The notes below the pieces were generated by a model. It was not told where the DNA came from, did no database searches, and saw only the letters and a list, made by a program, of their open reading frames with translations. A stretch of 64,000 nucleotides of DNA, taken from positions 806,001 through 870,000 of the forward strand of contig NZ_AP024323.1 of NCBI RefSeq assembly GCF_018408855.1. Direction: 5' to 3'. The DNA comes from Caballeronia sp. NK8 (GTDB lineage Bacteria; Pseudomonadota; Gammaproteobacteria; Burkholderiales; Burkholderiaceae). Positions 15,041-23,866 of this stretch are shown piece after piece (positions within the stretch are counted from its first letter, which is position 1; each line of letters begins with the position of its first letter). The translations under genes were made by a program, and so were the position numbers.

Positions 15041-16978
15041 ATGTGGCGAACTCTACTCATCGCGGGCGTGTTCATGACGATCGGCGGCGTGTTTGCGCCA
15101 GCGAGCGCGGCGCCCTCTTCAATTGCGTCTTTTGCCTCGCCGGCCGCGCAAGCGCCGAAACATCGCGCGCTCGTGATCGGCAATGCTGATTACGCCGAGC
15201 ATCCCCTCAGAAGCGCATCGCGCGATGCCGATGACATGAGCGCGGCGCTCGCCTCGCTCGGTTTCGACGTCACCCGCCGCACGAATCTCGATGAAGCCGC
15301 GATGCGTCAAACGCTCGATGCGTTCACGGCGCGTCTGGGCCCGCACGATACGGCGCTCGTCTATTTCGCCGGTCACGGCGTACAGGCGGGCGGCGACGCG
15401 CTGCTCGTGCCGCTCGACGCACGCGAACGCGAGCCCGTGACGCTCGTGCGCGACGCGCTTTCCGCGAAAGAGATCGTCGAACGGATGACGCGCGCGCGGC
15501 CCGGCGCGGCGAATATCGTCGTGCTGGATATGTGCCTCACCGATCCGTTCGGGAAAACGAGCATGCGGGCGTGGCCGCTGCCGCCGCACACGCTCGTCGC
15601 GTATGCGGCCGCGCCGGGCGATGCCGCCACCGAAGGCGAGCGCAACGGGCGCTACACGGCGGCGCTTTTGCGCGCGCTCGACGCAGGCTCGCCGCTGACA
15701 TCCGCGGCCTTCGCCACCGCCGCATCCGATGTCGCGGCGACATCGCGTGGCGCGCAGCGGCCGTGGCTCGCATCGACGCTCGATACAGACTTCGCGATCG
15801 CCGATGCATCGGCGCGCATGCACATCGCCGGTACGGACGTGAACGCCATCGATCCGGCCGAATCCGCCAGCGCCATCCGCACGCGCGGCATCCTTCCGAA
15901 AGACAGCAACGAGCAGTACGAACTGACCTTCTGGGATTCGATCAAGGACAGCACCTTCCCCAGCGACTACGAGGCTTATCTGAAGTCCTATCCGAACGGC
16001 CGTTTCGCGGCGCTCGCCAAGGCGCGCATCGAGCGCCTGCGCGCGTCGGGAGCGGCGACCGCCAAGCCGGCCGCATCGGCGCCATCGGCACCGCCCGCGG
16101 CGACGGCCACGCCTGCCGCACCGACGCCGAAGCCGCCGCCAGCCACCGCCGCAGCACCGGACAAACCGCGCCCGAGCACACCGGCCGCGCCCGCCGCCGC
16201 CGCGCCTGCGGCACCGGCCGCCGCAGCCGCGAAGCCCGCCGCGAAAACCGCGAGCGGCGGCGAACTGAAGGATTGCCCGTCGTGTCCCGTGCTGATTCCG
16301 CTTTCGCCCGGCAGCTTCACGATGGGCAGCAACAACGACGATCCCGCCGAGAAGCCGCCGCATCGCGTGTCGATCGGGCATCCGTTCGCCATCGGCAAAT
16401 ACGAGGTGACCTTCGAGCAATGGAACGCGTGCGTCGATGCGGGCGCCTGCACACGCATCGCGCCGGAAGGCGACACGGCCCCGCCCGCCAATGCGCCGAT
16501 GCGCAACGTGAGCTGGGACGACGCGCAGGTCTACGTCAAATGGCTGAGCAAGATGGGCGGCAAGGCGTATCGGCTGCCTACGGAAGCGGAATGGGAATAT
16601 GCCGCGCGCGGCGGCACGCAGTCGACCTACTGGTGGGGCGACCAGATGAAAAAAGGCACGGCGGACTGCAAGGACTGCGGCGATCCGTACAAGCCCGAAG
16701 CGCCGACGCCGGTCGGGTCGTTCGCGGCGAATCCGTACGGTCTTTACGACATGAACGGCAGCGTGTGGGAATGGGTCGCCGACTGCTGGCACAGCTCGTA
16801 CAAGAATGCGCCCGCCGATGGCCGCGCGTGGGACGATCCCTCGTGCTCCGTGCGCGTGATTCGCGGCGGCTCGTGGCGCGAAGGCGCGGCCTACATGCAA
16901 TCGGCGACGCGCTTCAAATACAGTTCGAGCGTGCGGCAATCGCAGAACGGTTTCCGGGTCGCGCGCGATCTGGAGTGA
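15041..16978 (+). CDS. Secreted caspase-like (C14)/SUMF1-like fusion protein
   Basis: 645 aa. Signal peptide (about 1-23). A caspase p20-like domain (about 40-255) has the dyad His112 in YFAGHG and Cys165 in VVLDMC. A short tetrapeptide-repeat-like segment lies near 290-335, then a long Pro/Ala linker (about 340-405). The C-terminal formylglycine-generating-enzyme-like domain (about 415-643) has SFTMGS, GKYEVTFEQW, RLPTEAEWEYAARGG, WEWVADCW and RGGSW. The Cys pair that true formylglycine enzymes carry after RGGSW is absent, so this half probably binds rather than oxidises. ATG at 15041 is chosen because it opens the signal peptide. Substrate unknown; periplasmic. Confidence 0.85.
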   Translation: MWRTLLIAGVFMTIGGVFAPASAAPSSIASFASPAAQAPKHRALVIGNADYAEHPLRSASRDADDMSAALASLGFDVTRRTNLDEAAMRQTLDAFTARLGPHDTALVYFAGHGVQAGGDALLVPLDAREREPVTLVRDALSAKEIVERMTRARPGAANIVVLDMCLTDPFGKTSMRAWPLPPHTLVAYAAAPGDAATEGERNGRYTAALLRALDAGSPLTSAAFATAASDVAATSRGAQRPWLASTLDTDFAIADASARMHIAGTDVNAIDPAESASAIRTRGILPKDSNEQYELTFWDSIKDSTFPSDYEAYLKSYPNGRFAALAKARIERLRASGAATAKPAASAPSAPPAATATPAAPTPKPPPATAAAPDKPRPSTPAAPAAAAPAAPAAAAAKPAAKTASGGELKDCPSCPVLIPLSPGSFTMGSNNDDPAEKPPHRVSIGHPFAIGKYEVTFEQWNACVDAGACTRIAPEGDTAPPANAPMRNVSWDDAQVYVKWLSKMGGKAYRLPTEAEWEYAARGGTQSTYWWGDQMKKGTADCKDCGDPYKPEAPTPVGSFAANPYGLYDMNGSVWEWVADCWHSSYKNAPADGRAWDDPSCSVRVIRGGSWREGAAYMQSATRFKYSSSVRQSQNGFRVARDLE

Positions 16979-16982
16979 GCCG

Positions 16983-18854
16983 CTAGCGGCCGGCCGCCTT
17001 CACGATGATCTGCGCCTGCGTGTCGCGCTCGATCGTCTTCAGCGCGGCCGACGCCGCCCGGAAGTCGTCGGGTGTGCAGACCTGCTTGCCGAAGCGCGCA
17101 TCCAGCGTGCGCGAAATCTGGATGACATTGGTCGACGGATCGAACAGATAGCGCGCGCGATAGCGAAAGAACCCGCTCGTCAGGTCGACATCGTCCGGGA
17201 CTTCGGCCACGCGCATCGCCTTTGGCAGCGTGATCTGCGACACCTCGTCGAACGCGCCGCCGATGCACAGATACGGCTGCGTGCGCGTGCGCTCGGCGAG
17301 CCAGTTGCGCGTCTGCGTCGCGATGCCGCCCGACAGGCTCGTCAACGCGGGCAGCGCGGTCGTGCCCGTCGGCCAGACGATGTCGTCGAGCGTGCCGCGC
17401 AAGGTGGTCGCGAACGGACCGCCGGTCGCATCGACATCGCTCGTGGTCAGCGCGCCCGCGCCGCGCAGATTCGTGAAGCGCAGCCGGTCCGCCGCGATCT
17501 GGTCGCGCCGCTGCCCGTTCGCGGCCCGCAGCATCATCCGCTCGATTTCCGCGCTCCAGCCCGCATCCTCGACCCAGTAGGCAAAGTGCGCCTCGCCTTG
17601 CGGCGCGACCTCGATCTGCAGGCGCGCCGTGCGCGCGAGCGGCTGCGTCGCGGGCGTGCGCGCGAGCGTGCCGCTCGCCACGCGCAGCGCGGGCCGGTCC
17701 ATGTCCGCGAGCGGCAGAAAGCCGAACTCGACGCTCGCCGCCGTGCTGTCCGCATACGTGTTCAGATCCGGCAGCCAGGTGATGACGTGATTGATCGCGC
17801 CCGACCCGTAGCCCGGCACCGACGGCAGCGTATAGACCGAGCCCAGGCCGATCAGCGCGGGCTCGTTGCGGATGCCGACGGCATCGAGCAGCGCGCCGTA
17901 CAGCGCGACGTGATCCTTGCAGTCGCCGTAGCGGTTCGCGAGCACGTCCGTCACGCGATGCGGCACCGCCGGACTCTGCCCGATGAACATCGCGACATAG
18001 CGGATCGTATGGCGCACCCAGTCGTACAGCGTTCTGGCTTTCGCGCGGTCGTCGGCGTCGTGTCGGGTGAGCGACTGCGCGAGCGCGCGAATCGCGGGAT
18101 CGCTCGCGCCCGGATCGGTGGCGGCGTCGCGGTAACTTTTCGCGAAGCTCGCGTAATCGGCGAAGGTCGTGACCATCAGGCGATCGCCGTACTGCGCGTA
18201 ACCGACCGAGCCGCCTTCGATGCGCGCGATCCGCTCGCGCCGGTACACGAACGCGTAGCGCGTGCGCCCGTTCTCCGTCACGGGCGGTTCGGCGACATAG
18301 CCGCGCGCGTCGGCATAGAGCGGTTTGTCGGCCGGCAGATCGAACACGAGCCGCTGCTGCAACACCGGCCGCTGCCCCGGATCGACGAAATAGTTGAACT
18401 GTCCCGGAATCACCGCCGCCGCCTGGCTCTTGCGAAAGCGCAGATGCACGGTCGATCCGGCGCCCACCGCCGGAAAGATCACCGCGCGCAGTTTGGCGTC
18501 CTGAAAGGTCGGCGCGCCCGCCGAGCGCGGCTCCTGAATGTCGCGGATCTGGTCCGCGGAGACATCGTGGCGCACGCCGTTCGCATCGACGGTAAAAGCC
18601 TCGACGATATCCACCTGCGACACGCTCCTGTCATACCAGACATAGCGCTGTGCGATTTCATCGACGCCCGCGGCGGTGTTGGCGCGCAGCACGGCGATGT
18701 CGTCTTCGGTGAGCGAGCCGTCGGCCGCCACGACGAATTCGTGGACGTCGCTGACGACAGTCGACGGATCGTCGTCCGGCGCCGCGACGGCGCGCGACCA
18801 CACGCACGCGCCGACGACGACGCACGCCAGACGGGAGATGGAGCGACGTGCCAT
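16983..18854 (-). CDS. DUF3857/transglutaminase-like exported protein
   Basis: About 623 aa. An N-terminal signal (RLACVVVGACVWSRAVA) is followed by a DUF3857 domain (about 40-220) and a transglutaminase core (about 270-390). The core has the Cys-His-Asp triad in NRYGDCKDH, INHVITWL and TYADST. A DUF3858-like C-terminal part follows. Such proteins are periplasmic thiol peptidase- or transglutaminase-like enzymes of mostly unknown substrate. The start is set at the ATG at 18854, which opens the signal; an ATG at 18875 is also possible. It is convergent with the caspase-like gene, with four bases between stops. Confidence 0.85.
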   Translation of the reverse strand: MARRSISRLACVVVGACVWSRAVAAPDDDPSTVVSDVHEFVVAADGSLTEDDIAVLRANTAAGVDEIAQRYVWYDRSVSQVDIVEAFTVDANGVRHDVSADQIRDIQEPRSAGAPTFQDAKLRAVIFPAVGAGSTVHLRFRKSQAAAVIPGQFNYFVDPGQRPVLQQRLVFDLPADKPLYADARGYVAEPPVTENGRTRYAFVYRRERIARIEGGSVGYAQYGDRLMVTTFADYASFAKSYRDAATDPGASDPAIRALAQSLTRHDADDRAKARTLYDWVRHTIRYVAMFIGQSPAVPHRVTDVLANRYGDCKDHVALYGALLDAVGIRNEPALIGLGSVYTLPSVPGYGSGAINHVITWLPDLNTYADSTAASVEFGFLPLADMDRPALRVASGTLARTPATQPLARTARLQIEVAPQGEAHFAYWVEDAGWSAEIERMMLRAANGQRRDQIAADRLRFTNLRGAGALTTSDVDATGGPFATTLRGTLDDIVWPTGTTALPALTSLSGGIATQTRNWLAERTRTQPYLCIGGAFDEVSQITLPKAMRVAEVPDDVDLTSGFFRYRARYLFDPSTNVIQISRTLDARFGKQVCTPDDFRAASAALKTIERDTQAQIIVKAAGR

Positions 18855-18953
18855 GTCGAAGTGTCCGCGCCGCATGAGTGAAAGCTCATCGTACAGGAGG
18901 ACGTCGCCGCCGCGCACGGCCGTCCCGCCGCGACTCGACGAAGCACGCGACAA

Positions 18954-18974
18954 TTTGTATCATATTGCGATACA
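18954..18974. promoter_or_regulatory. MarR-type operator
   Basis: Perfect inverted repeat TTGTATC-N7-GATACAA in the intergenic region ahead of the HPP-marR-clc genes and behind the start of the DUF3857 gene. Size and AT content match MarR-family operators, and a MarR regulator is the second gene downstream, so autoregulation is likely. Confidence 0.6.
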
Positions 18975-19061
18975 ATTTTGAGATTGACGCACGCTTGCGC
19001 CCGCGCCACCGATCCGGCCAGCCAGTGTGATCCTCCACAGACTCCACCGGAACGCCGAAAA

Positions 19062-20216
19062 GTGTCGCGTAACGCATTGCTTCGCTGGCTGCATGGCTTT
19101 CTTCCCGCTCCCGTCAACCTGCGCTGGGTGGAACGTCTGCGCGCGGGTCTCGGCGCGCTGATCGGCATTGCGCTGACGGGCGGGGTCGCGCATCTGCTCG
19201 TCGGCGATGCCGCGGCCATACCGTTTCTCATCGCGCCGATGGGCGCTTCCGCCGTGCTGCTCTTCGCGGTGCCCGCGAGCCCGCTGGCGCAGCCGTGGTC
19301 GATCATCGGCGGCAACATCGTGTCGGCGGCGGTCGGCGTCACCTGCGCGATGTTCGTCCACGATCCCGTCGATGCCGCCGCGCTCGCCGCCTGCCTCGCG
19401 ATCTGCGCGATGTTCGCGCTGCGCTGCGTGCACCCGCCGTCCGGCGCGGTCGCGCTGACGGCCGTGCTCGGCGGACCGTCGATCCACGCGCTCGGCTACG
19501 GTTTCGTGCTCGCGCCAGTGGCGATCCAGTCCTTGGCGCTGCTTTCGTCGGCGGTCGTGTTTCACTCGCTCACTGGCCATCGCTATCCGCACGGCCACGC
19601 CGCGCCGAAGCCCGCCGCCGCGCCGCCCGACGCCGCATCGTTCACGCGCGCCGATCTCGAAGCGGTGCTCGCGCGCCGCAGCGAAATGCTCGACGTCGAT
19701 CCCGACGATCTCGAAGCGCTGCTGCGCGAAACGCAGTTGCAGGCCTACGCGCGCCGCTTCACGGAGTTCACCTGCGCGGACATCATGTCGCGCACGGTCG
19801 TCTCGGTGACGCCGCAGACCAGTGCGCGGGCGGCGCTCGCGCTCCTCGACCGGCATCAGGTGAAGGCGCTGCCGGTGATCGACGCGACGCACCGCGTATG
19901 CGGCATCGTCACGCGCGCGGACCTCGCGCCGGTGCGCCGCGGCGGCTTCGCCGAGGGCATGAAGCACGCGATCGAGCGGCTGATGCGCGGCCCGTCGGAC
20001 GCACCGCCGCTCGTCGCCGCACTGATGACGACCGACGTCTGCTCCGTGAAGACGGACACCGCCATCGCCGAACTGGTGCCGATGTTCGCGCACTTCGGGC
20101 ACCACCATATTCCGGTGATCGGCCCGCACGATCAGCTCGCGGGCATGATCACCGAGACCGATCTGATTTCAGGCCTGTATCGACAATCGTTCGCGGGCGA
20201 GCGCAAAAGCGCCTGA
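19062..20216 (+). CDS. HPP-family membrane protein with CBS domains
   Basis: 384 aa from the GTG at 19062. Four to five hydrophobic segments (about 18-165) include the signature RCVHPPSGAVAL. A linker is followed by two CBS modules (about 240-300 and 325-380), which bind adenine nucleotides. Related HPP proteins of plants and cyanobacteria have been linked to nitrite transport; substrate here is unknown. A TTG at 18978 is possible but would overlap the promoter region. First gene of an operon with marR and a ClC channel, both ion-related and controlled by the palindrome at 18954-18974. Confidence 0.85.
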   Translation: MSRNALLRWLHGFLPAPVNLRWVERLRAGLGALIGIALTGGVAHLLVGDAAAIPFLIAPMGASAVLLFAVPASPLAQPWSIIGGNIVSAAVGVTCAMFVHDPVDAAALAACLAICAMFALRCVHPPSGAVALTAVLGGPSIHALGYGFVLAPVAIQSLALLSSAVVFHSLTGHRYPHGHAAPKPAAAPPDAASFTRADLEAVLARRSEMLDVDPDDLEALLRETQLQAYARRFTEFTCADIMSRTVVSVTPQTSARAALALLDRHQVKALPVIDATHRVCGIVTRADLAPVRRGGFAEGMKHAIERLMRGPSDAPPLVAALMTTDVCSVKTDTAIAELVPMFAHFGHHHIPVIGPHDQLAGMITETDLISGLYRQSFAGERKSA

Positions 20217-20241
20217 TCCGCGTCGCCCCTCACGACATCCG

Positions 20242-20652
20242 ATGAACCACCCGCGCACGCTCAACAAGCCGGACTTCGAGCAGTTGTCCGAATTCCGTTA
20301 TCAGATGCGGCGCTTCGAGCGCTTCTCCGAGCGCGCCGCGCAGGACGAAGGCATCACGCCGCTGCAATACCTGCTGCTGCTGCACATCAAGGGCTATCCG
20401 GGCCGCGACTGGGCGACGGTCGGCGAGCTGGCCGAGCGGCTGCAATCGCATCACCACGGCGTCGTGGCGCTGGTCACGCGCTGCGAGACGGCCGGGCTCG
20501 TGCGCCGCGCGCCGAGCGAAGACGATCGACGCCAGGTGCGGGTGCATCTCGAACCGCGCGGCGAGGACGTCCTCGAACGCCTCGCTGCGCTGCATCGCGC
20601 GGAGCTGAAGTCGCTCGAAGGGGCGTTCCGCGTGCCGCAAATCGATCTTTGA
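20242..20652 (+). CDS. MarR-family transcriptional regulator
   Basis: 136 aa. Winged helix-turn-helix typical of MarR (TVGELAERLQSHHHGVVALVTRCETAGLVRRAPSED, then DRRQVRVHLEPRG). It probably represses its own operon at TTGTATC-N7-GATACAA upstream. The ligand is unknown. Starts 25 bp after the HPP gene and ends 19 bp before the ClC gene. Confidence 0.9.
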   Translation: MNHPRTLNKPDFEQLSEFRYQMRRFERFSERAAQDEGITPLQYLLLLHIKGYPGRDWATVGELAERLQSHHHGVVALVTRCETAGLVRRAPSEDDRRQVRVHLEPRGEDVLERLAALHRAELKSLEGAFRVPQIDL

Positions 20653-20671
20653 ATTTCCGGGAGCACTGACC

Positions 20672-22423
20672 ATGGACCATCACAAACGCGACTTTTCGGT
20701 CAACGACCGGCTGCTGAAGATATGCGGGCTCGCCGCCATCATCGGCGGGGTCAGCACGCTGGCGGCCGTCGTGCTTCTCGGGCTCATCCATCTCTTCACG
20801 AACCTGTTCTTCTTCGGCACGTTCTCCATCGAGGACCGCTCGCCCGCGCTCAACACGCTCGGGGCCTGGGTCATCGTGATTCCGGTGATCGGCGGCCTGA
20901 TCGTCGGGTTGATGGCGCGTTTCGGCTCGGAAAAGATTCGCGGCCACGGCATTCCCGAGGCGATCGAGGCGATCCTGTTCGGCAAGAGCCGCATGTCGCC
21001 GAAGGTGGCGATTCTCAAGCCGCTGTCGTCGGGCATCGTGATCGGCAGCGGCGGGCCGTTCGGCGCCGAAGGCCCGATCATCATGACCGGCGGCGCGCTC
21101 GGCTCGCTGATCGCGCAGTGCATCGACGTGACGGCCGCCGAGCGCAAGACGCTGCTCGTCGCGGGCGCGGCGGCGGGCATGACCGCCGTGTTCGGCACGC
21201 CGGTCGCGGCGGTGCTGCTGGCGGTGGAACTGCTGCTGTTCGAATGGCGGCCGCGCAGTTTCCTGCCGGTGGCGCTCGCGTGCGCGGTCGCGGGTTTCGC
21301 GCGCGCGGCGGTGTTCGGCACGGGCGCGCTGTTTCCGCTCGAAACGCAGCCGCCGCAGATGATTTCGCTGCTGTCGTGCCTCGTCGCCGGGCTGCTGTCG
21401 GGCGCGCTGGCGTCGGGCTTGTCGGCGGCGCTCTACAAGCTGGAGGATCTGTTCGGCAAGCTGCCGATCCACTGGATGTGGTGGCCGGCGCTCGGCGCGG
21501 TGGTCGTCGGCATCGGCGGGTATATCGAGCCGCGCGCGCTCGGTGTGGGCTATGACGTGATCGGCGATCTGCTGCATCAGCACATCGCGATTCAGGTGGC
21601 GCTGTCGATTCTCGCCGTGAAGGCGGTGATCTGGGTCGTCGCGCTCGCCTCCGGCACCTCGGGCGGCGTGCTCGCGCCGCTACTGATGCTCGGCGCGGGC
21701 CTCGGCACCGCGCTCGGCGCGATCCTGCCGGGCCACGATGCCGCGCTCTGGCCGCTCGTGTGCATGGCCGCGACGCTCGGCGCGACGCTCGGTGCGCCGC
21801 TCACCGCGATCGTCTTCGCGTTCGGTCTCACGCACGATGCGAACGCGCTGTTGCCGCTGCTCGCCGCGACGCTCGTCGCGCATGGCTTCGCGACCGTCGT
21901 GATGAAGCGCTCGATCATGACGGAGAAGATCGCGCGGCGCGGGTATCACATCTATCGCGAATACGGCGTGGACCCGCTGGAGCGTCATCATGTCGATGAA
22001 GTCATGACGCGCGACGTGCTGACGATCGACGCCGCCACGCCTCTGACCGACGTCCTCACGCGGCAGTTCGGGCCGCATCAGGCGCATCGGGCGTATCCGG
22101 TGGTGCGTGACGGCGTGCTCGTCGGCGTGCTGGATCGGGCGATGCTGGGGACGTTAATGGAGCGCGAGGCGAACGTGGCGGTCGGTGAGGCATTGCAGCG
22201 GCTCCGGCCGGACGCGCCGGTCTTCGCGCTGCCGGGCGAACCGTGCCGGCTCGCCGCGACGCGCCTGGCCGTGCATGAACTGGAGCGCCTGCCGGTGGTC
22301 GCAGACAGGCAATCGCTGCGGCTCGTCGGCATCGTGTCGCGCAGTGATCTCGTGAAGCCCGCGCGCAAGCACTTCGACGAGGAACATCAGCGCGAACGCT
22401 TCAGGGGTTTTCGGCGGGCGTGA
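20672..22423 (+). CDS. ClC-family chloride channel/antiporter with CBS domains
   Basis: 583 aa. The ClC transmembrane domain (about 15-420) has the selectivity-filter motifs GSGGPFGAEGP (gating Glu present) and GTPVAAVLLAVEL. Two C-terminal CBS domains lie at about 445-570. It moves chloride or related anions across the inner membrane, possibly in exchange for protons. ATG with GGGAG ten bases upstream. Its 3' end overlaps the convergent TPR-GT9 gene by 23 bp. Confidence 0.92.
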   Translation: MDHHKRDFSVNDRLLKICGLAAIIGGVSTLAAVVLLGLIHLFTNLFFFGTFSIEDRSPALNTLGAWVIVIPVIGGLIVGLMARFGSEKIRGHGIPEAIEAILFGKSRMSPKVAILKPLSSGIVIGSGGPFGAEGPIIMTGGALGSLIAQCIDVTAAERKTLLVAGAAAGMTAVFGTPVAAVLLAVELLLFEWRPRSFLPVALACAVAGFARAAVFGTGALFPLETQPPQMISLLSCLVAGLLSGALASGLSAALYKLEDLFGKLPIHWMWWPALGAVVVGIGGYIEPRALGVGYDVIGDLLHQHIAIQVALSILAVKAVIWVVALASGTSGGVLAPLLMLGAGLGTALGAILPGHDAALWPLVCMAATLGATLGAPLTAIVFAFGLTHDANALLPLLAATLVAHGFATVVMKRSIMTEKIARRGYHIYREYGVDPLERHHVDEVMTRDVLTIDAATPLTDVLTRQFGPHQAHRAYPVVRDGVLVGVLDRAMLGTLMEREANVAVGEALQRLRPDAPVFALPGEPCRLAATRLAVHELERLPVVADRQSLRLVGIVSRSDLVKPARKHFDEEHQRERFRGFRRA

Positions 22424-23648
22424 GCGCGGCGAGATCGGCGCTGAGGTCGGCGAGCGGCTGCGTCCAGTCGCCGAGTTCGGTCTGACGGTACAGACGCATC
22501 GACGGATACCACGGCGTGAAGCGCTGGCAATCGAGCCAGCGTGAATCGCAAGCCTGCGACAACAGCAACCACACCGGGCGATTCAGCGCGCCGGCGAGAT
22601 GCGCGGTGCCCGTGTCGATAGTGATGAGCAGATCGAGCTGCTCGAGCACGCGGGCGGTGTCGCCGAAGGTCGAAAGCTGCGGCGCCATGTCGATGACGTC
22701 GTGGCGTTGCATGACGGCGCGTGTGTCTTCGCTGATTTCGCCGACCTGCAACGAATAGAAGCGGCACGCACGATGGGCAAGCACCGGTTCCAGCCGCTCC
22801 AGCGAAATCGACCGATACGGCTCGTGACGCACGCCGCTCGCGCTCGTCCAGACGAGACCGATTTTCGGACGCCGGGTGTCGGCGTTCAGCAGCGCGCTCG
22901 CCGCGTCGGACAAGGTTTTGGCCGGATCGATGGCGATGCGCGCGCCCGGATTCTCCGCAGGAAAGTACGGCGAGCGTTGATATCGCGCGTAAAGACTGAA
23001 GCCGAAAGTGACGCGATCGCAGCGCTCGAGTTCGGCATTGCGCTGCTCCTCCGTCGCCATCGACAGCGTCACAGCGTCGCTCTGGCGGACGATCTCGTTC
23101 CATCCCGGGAACTGCTCCAGGACCACCTCACGCGCGCCTTCGCGAAGCAGGACATCGACGTAGCGCGAGAACTGCACGAAGTCGCCGAAACCGCCTTCGC
23201 AAGCGATGAATATGCGCTTGCCCGCGACGGGTTCGTCCATGCCGAGGAGCTTTTGCAACAGTGCGGCCCGCCAAGCGGAATGACTTGCCAGAATGAGTTG
23301 GTGGAACGCGTCAGCGTGCGCCGGGCCGCGGATCACGCGGTATCGCTCGTTCGCTTCGTGAAACTTGCCGAGGATGAATTGCACGATCGCGAGTTCTTCG
23401 GAGAGGATGTAGCGATCGAGGTTATTCATCGACTCGTCCGCCAGCGCGCGTTTCAGATGCTTCTCCGCTTCGGCGTGCAGACCGGCAAAGCTCAGGTCGA
23501 TGCCAAGCTGGCCGATCCAGCAGCCGGGATCTTCGGACGCGGACAATCGTTTCCCAAGGGCCCGGGCCTCGCCTGCGCGGCCGGCCAGCCGGAGCGCGCG
23601 CATCAGTTCCAGTGGCGGCATGTTTTGCAGATCATTTGGCTGGGCCAT
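22401..23648 (-). CDS. TPR protein with glycosyltransferase family 9-like domain
   Basis: 415 aa. An N-terminal helical tetratricopeptide-like part (about 10-130) precedes a GT9/heptosyltransferase-like domain (about 140-410) with IFIACEGGFGDFVQFSRYV, KIGLVWTSA and LLITIDTGTAHLAGAL. Proteins of this type often modify flagellin or other surface structures, but no acceptor is evident here. No clear ribosome-binding site precedes the ATG at 23648. Stand-alone gene. Confidence 0.8.
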   Translation of the reverse strand: MAQPNDLQNMPPLELMRALRLAGRAGEARALGKRLSASEDPGCWIGQLGIDLSFAGLHAEAEKHLKRALADESMNNLDRYILSEELAIVQFILGKFHEANERYRVIRGPAHADAFHQLILASHSAWRAALLQKLLGMDEPVAGKRIFIACEGGFGDFVQFSRYVDVLLREGAREVVLEQFPGWNEIVRQSDAVTLSMATEEQRNAELERCDRVTFGFSLYARYQRSPYFPAENPGARIAIDPAKTLSDAASALLNADTRRPKIGLVWTSASGVRHEPYRSISLERLEPVLAHRACRFYSLQVGEISEDTRAVMQRHDVIDMAPQLSTFGDTARVLEQLDLLITIDTGTAHLAGALNRPVWLLLSQACDSRWLDCQRFTPWYPSMRLYRQTELGDWTQPLADLSADLAALTPAENP

Positions 23649-23839
23649 GACGGATGGTGGTTGTCTGAGAGGTCTGGGCGAAGGCTGGATATGCTACTTC
23701 CTCACTGCGTCCGAAAACGCAAAAAAGCGTAACTTCAAGGTAGACGCAGTTGCCCGGACGTAGAAAGGGACTTTGCGTCATCGTGCATTTCGGGGAGAGA
23801 AAGAATCTAACCGACGGTTACGCTTCGAGGAGCTGACAA

Positions 23840-23866
23840 ATGGCCTTTCGCCCGCACCGCCCATGA
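23840..23866 (+). CDS. Possible leader mini-gene coupled to the aldo/keto reductase
   Basis: ATG at 23840 preceded by GAGGAG at seven bases. It encodes MAFRPHRP and stops at TGA 23864-23866, which overlaps the next ATG (23863-23865) as ATGA. The downstream gene has no Shine-Dalgarno of its own, so its translation may depend on ribosomes finishing this eight-codon frame. Confidence 0.4.
   Translation: MAFRPHRP

Noticed and set aside
14875..15189. Open frame ahead of the caspase-like gene
   Set aside because: It runs into the signal-peptide region of the caspase-like gene in another frame and its distant GGAGG is 17 bases from the ATG.
16081..16260. Direct repeats of GCC/GCG-rich units suspected to be a satellite or phase-variable tract
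   Set aside because: They encode the Pro/Ala linker of the caspase-like protein; units are irregular and codon-level, not a clean tandem repeat.
15119..16939. A 606-codon open frame opposite the caspase-like gene
   Set aside because: Arg-rich shadow of the real gene, no signal, domain or ribosome-binding site.
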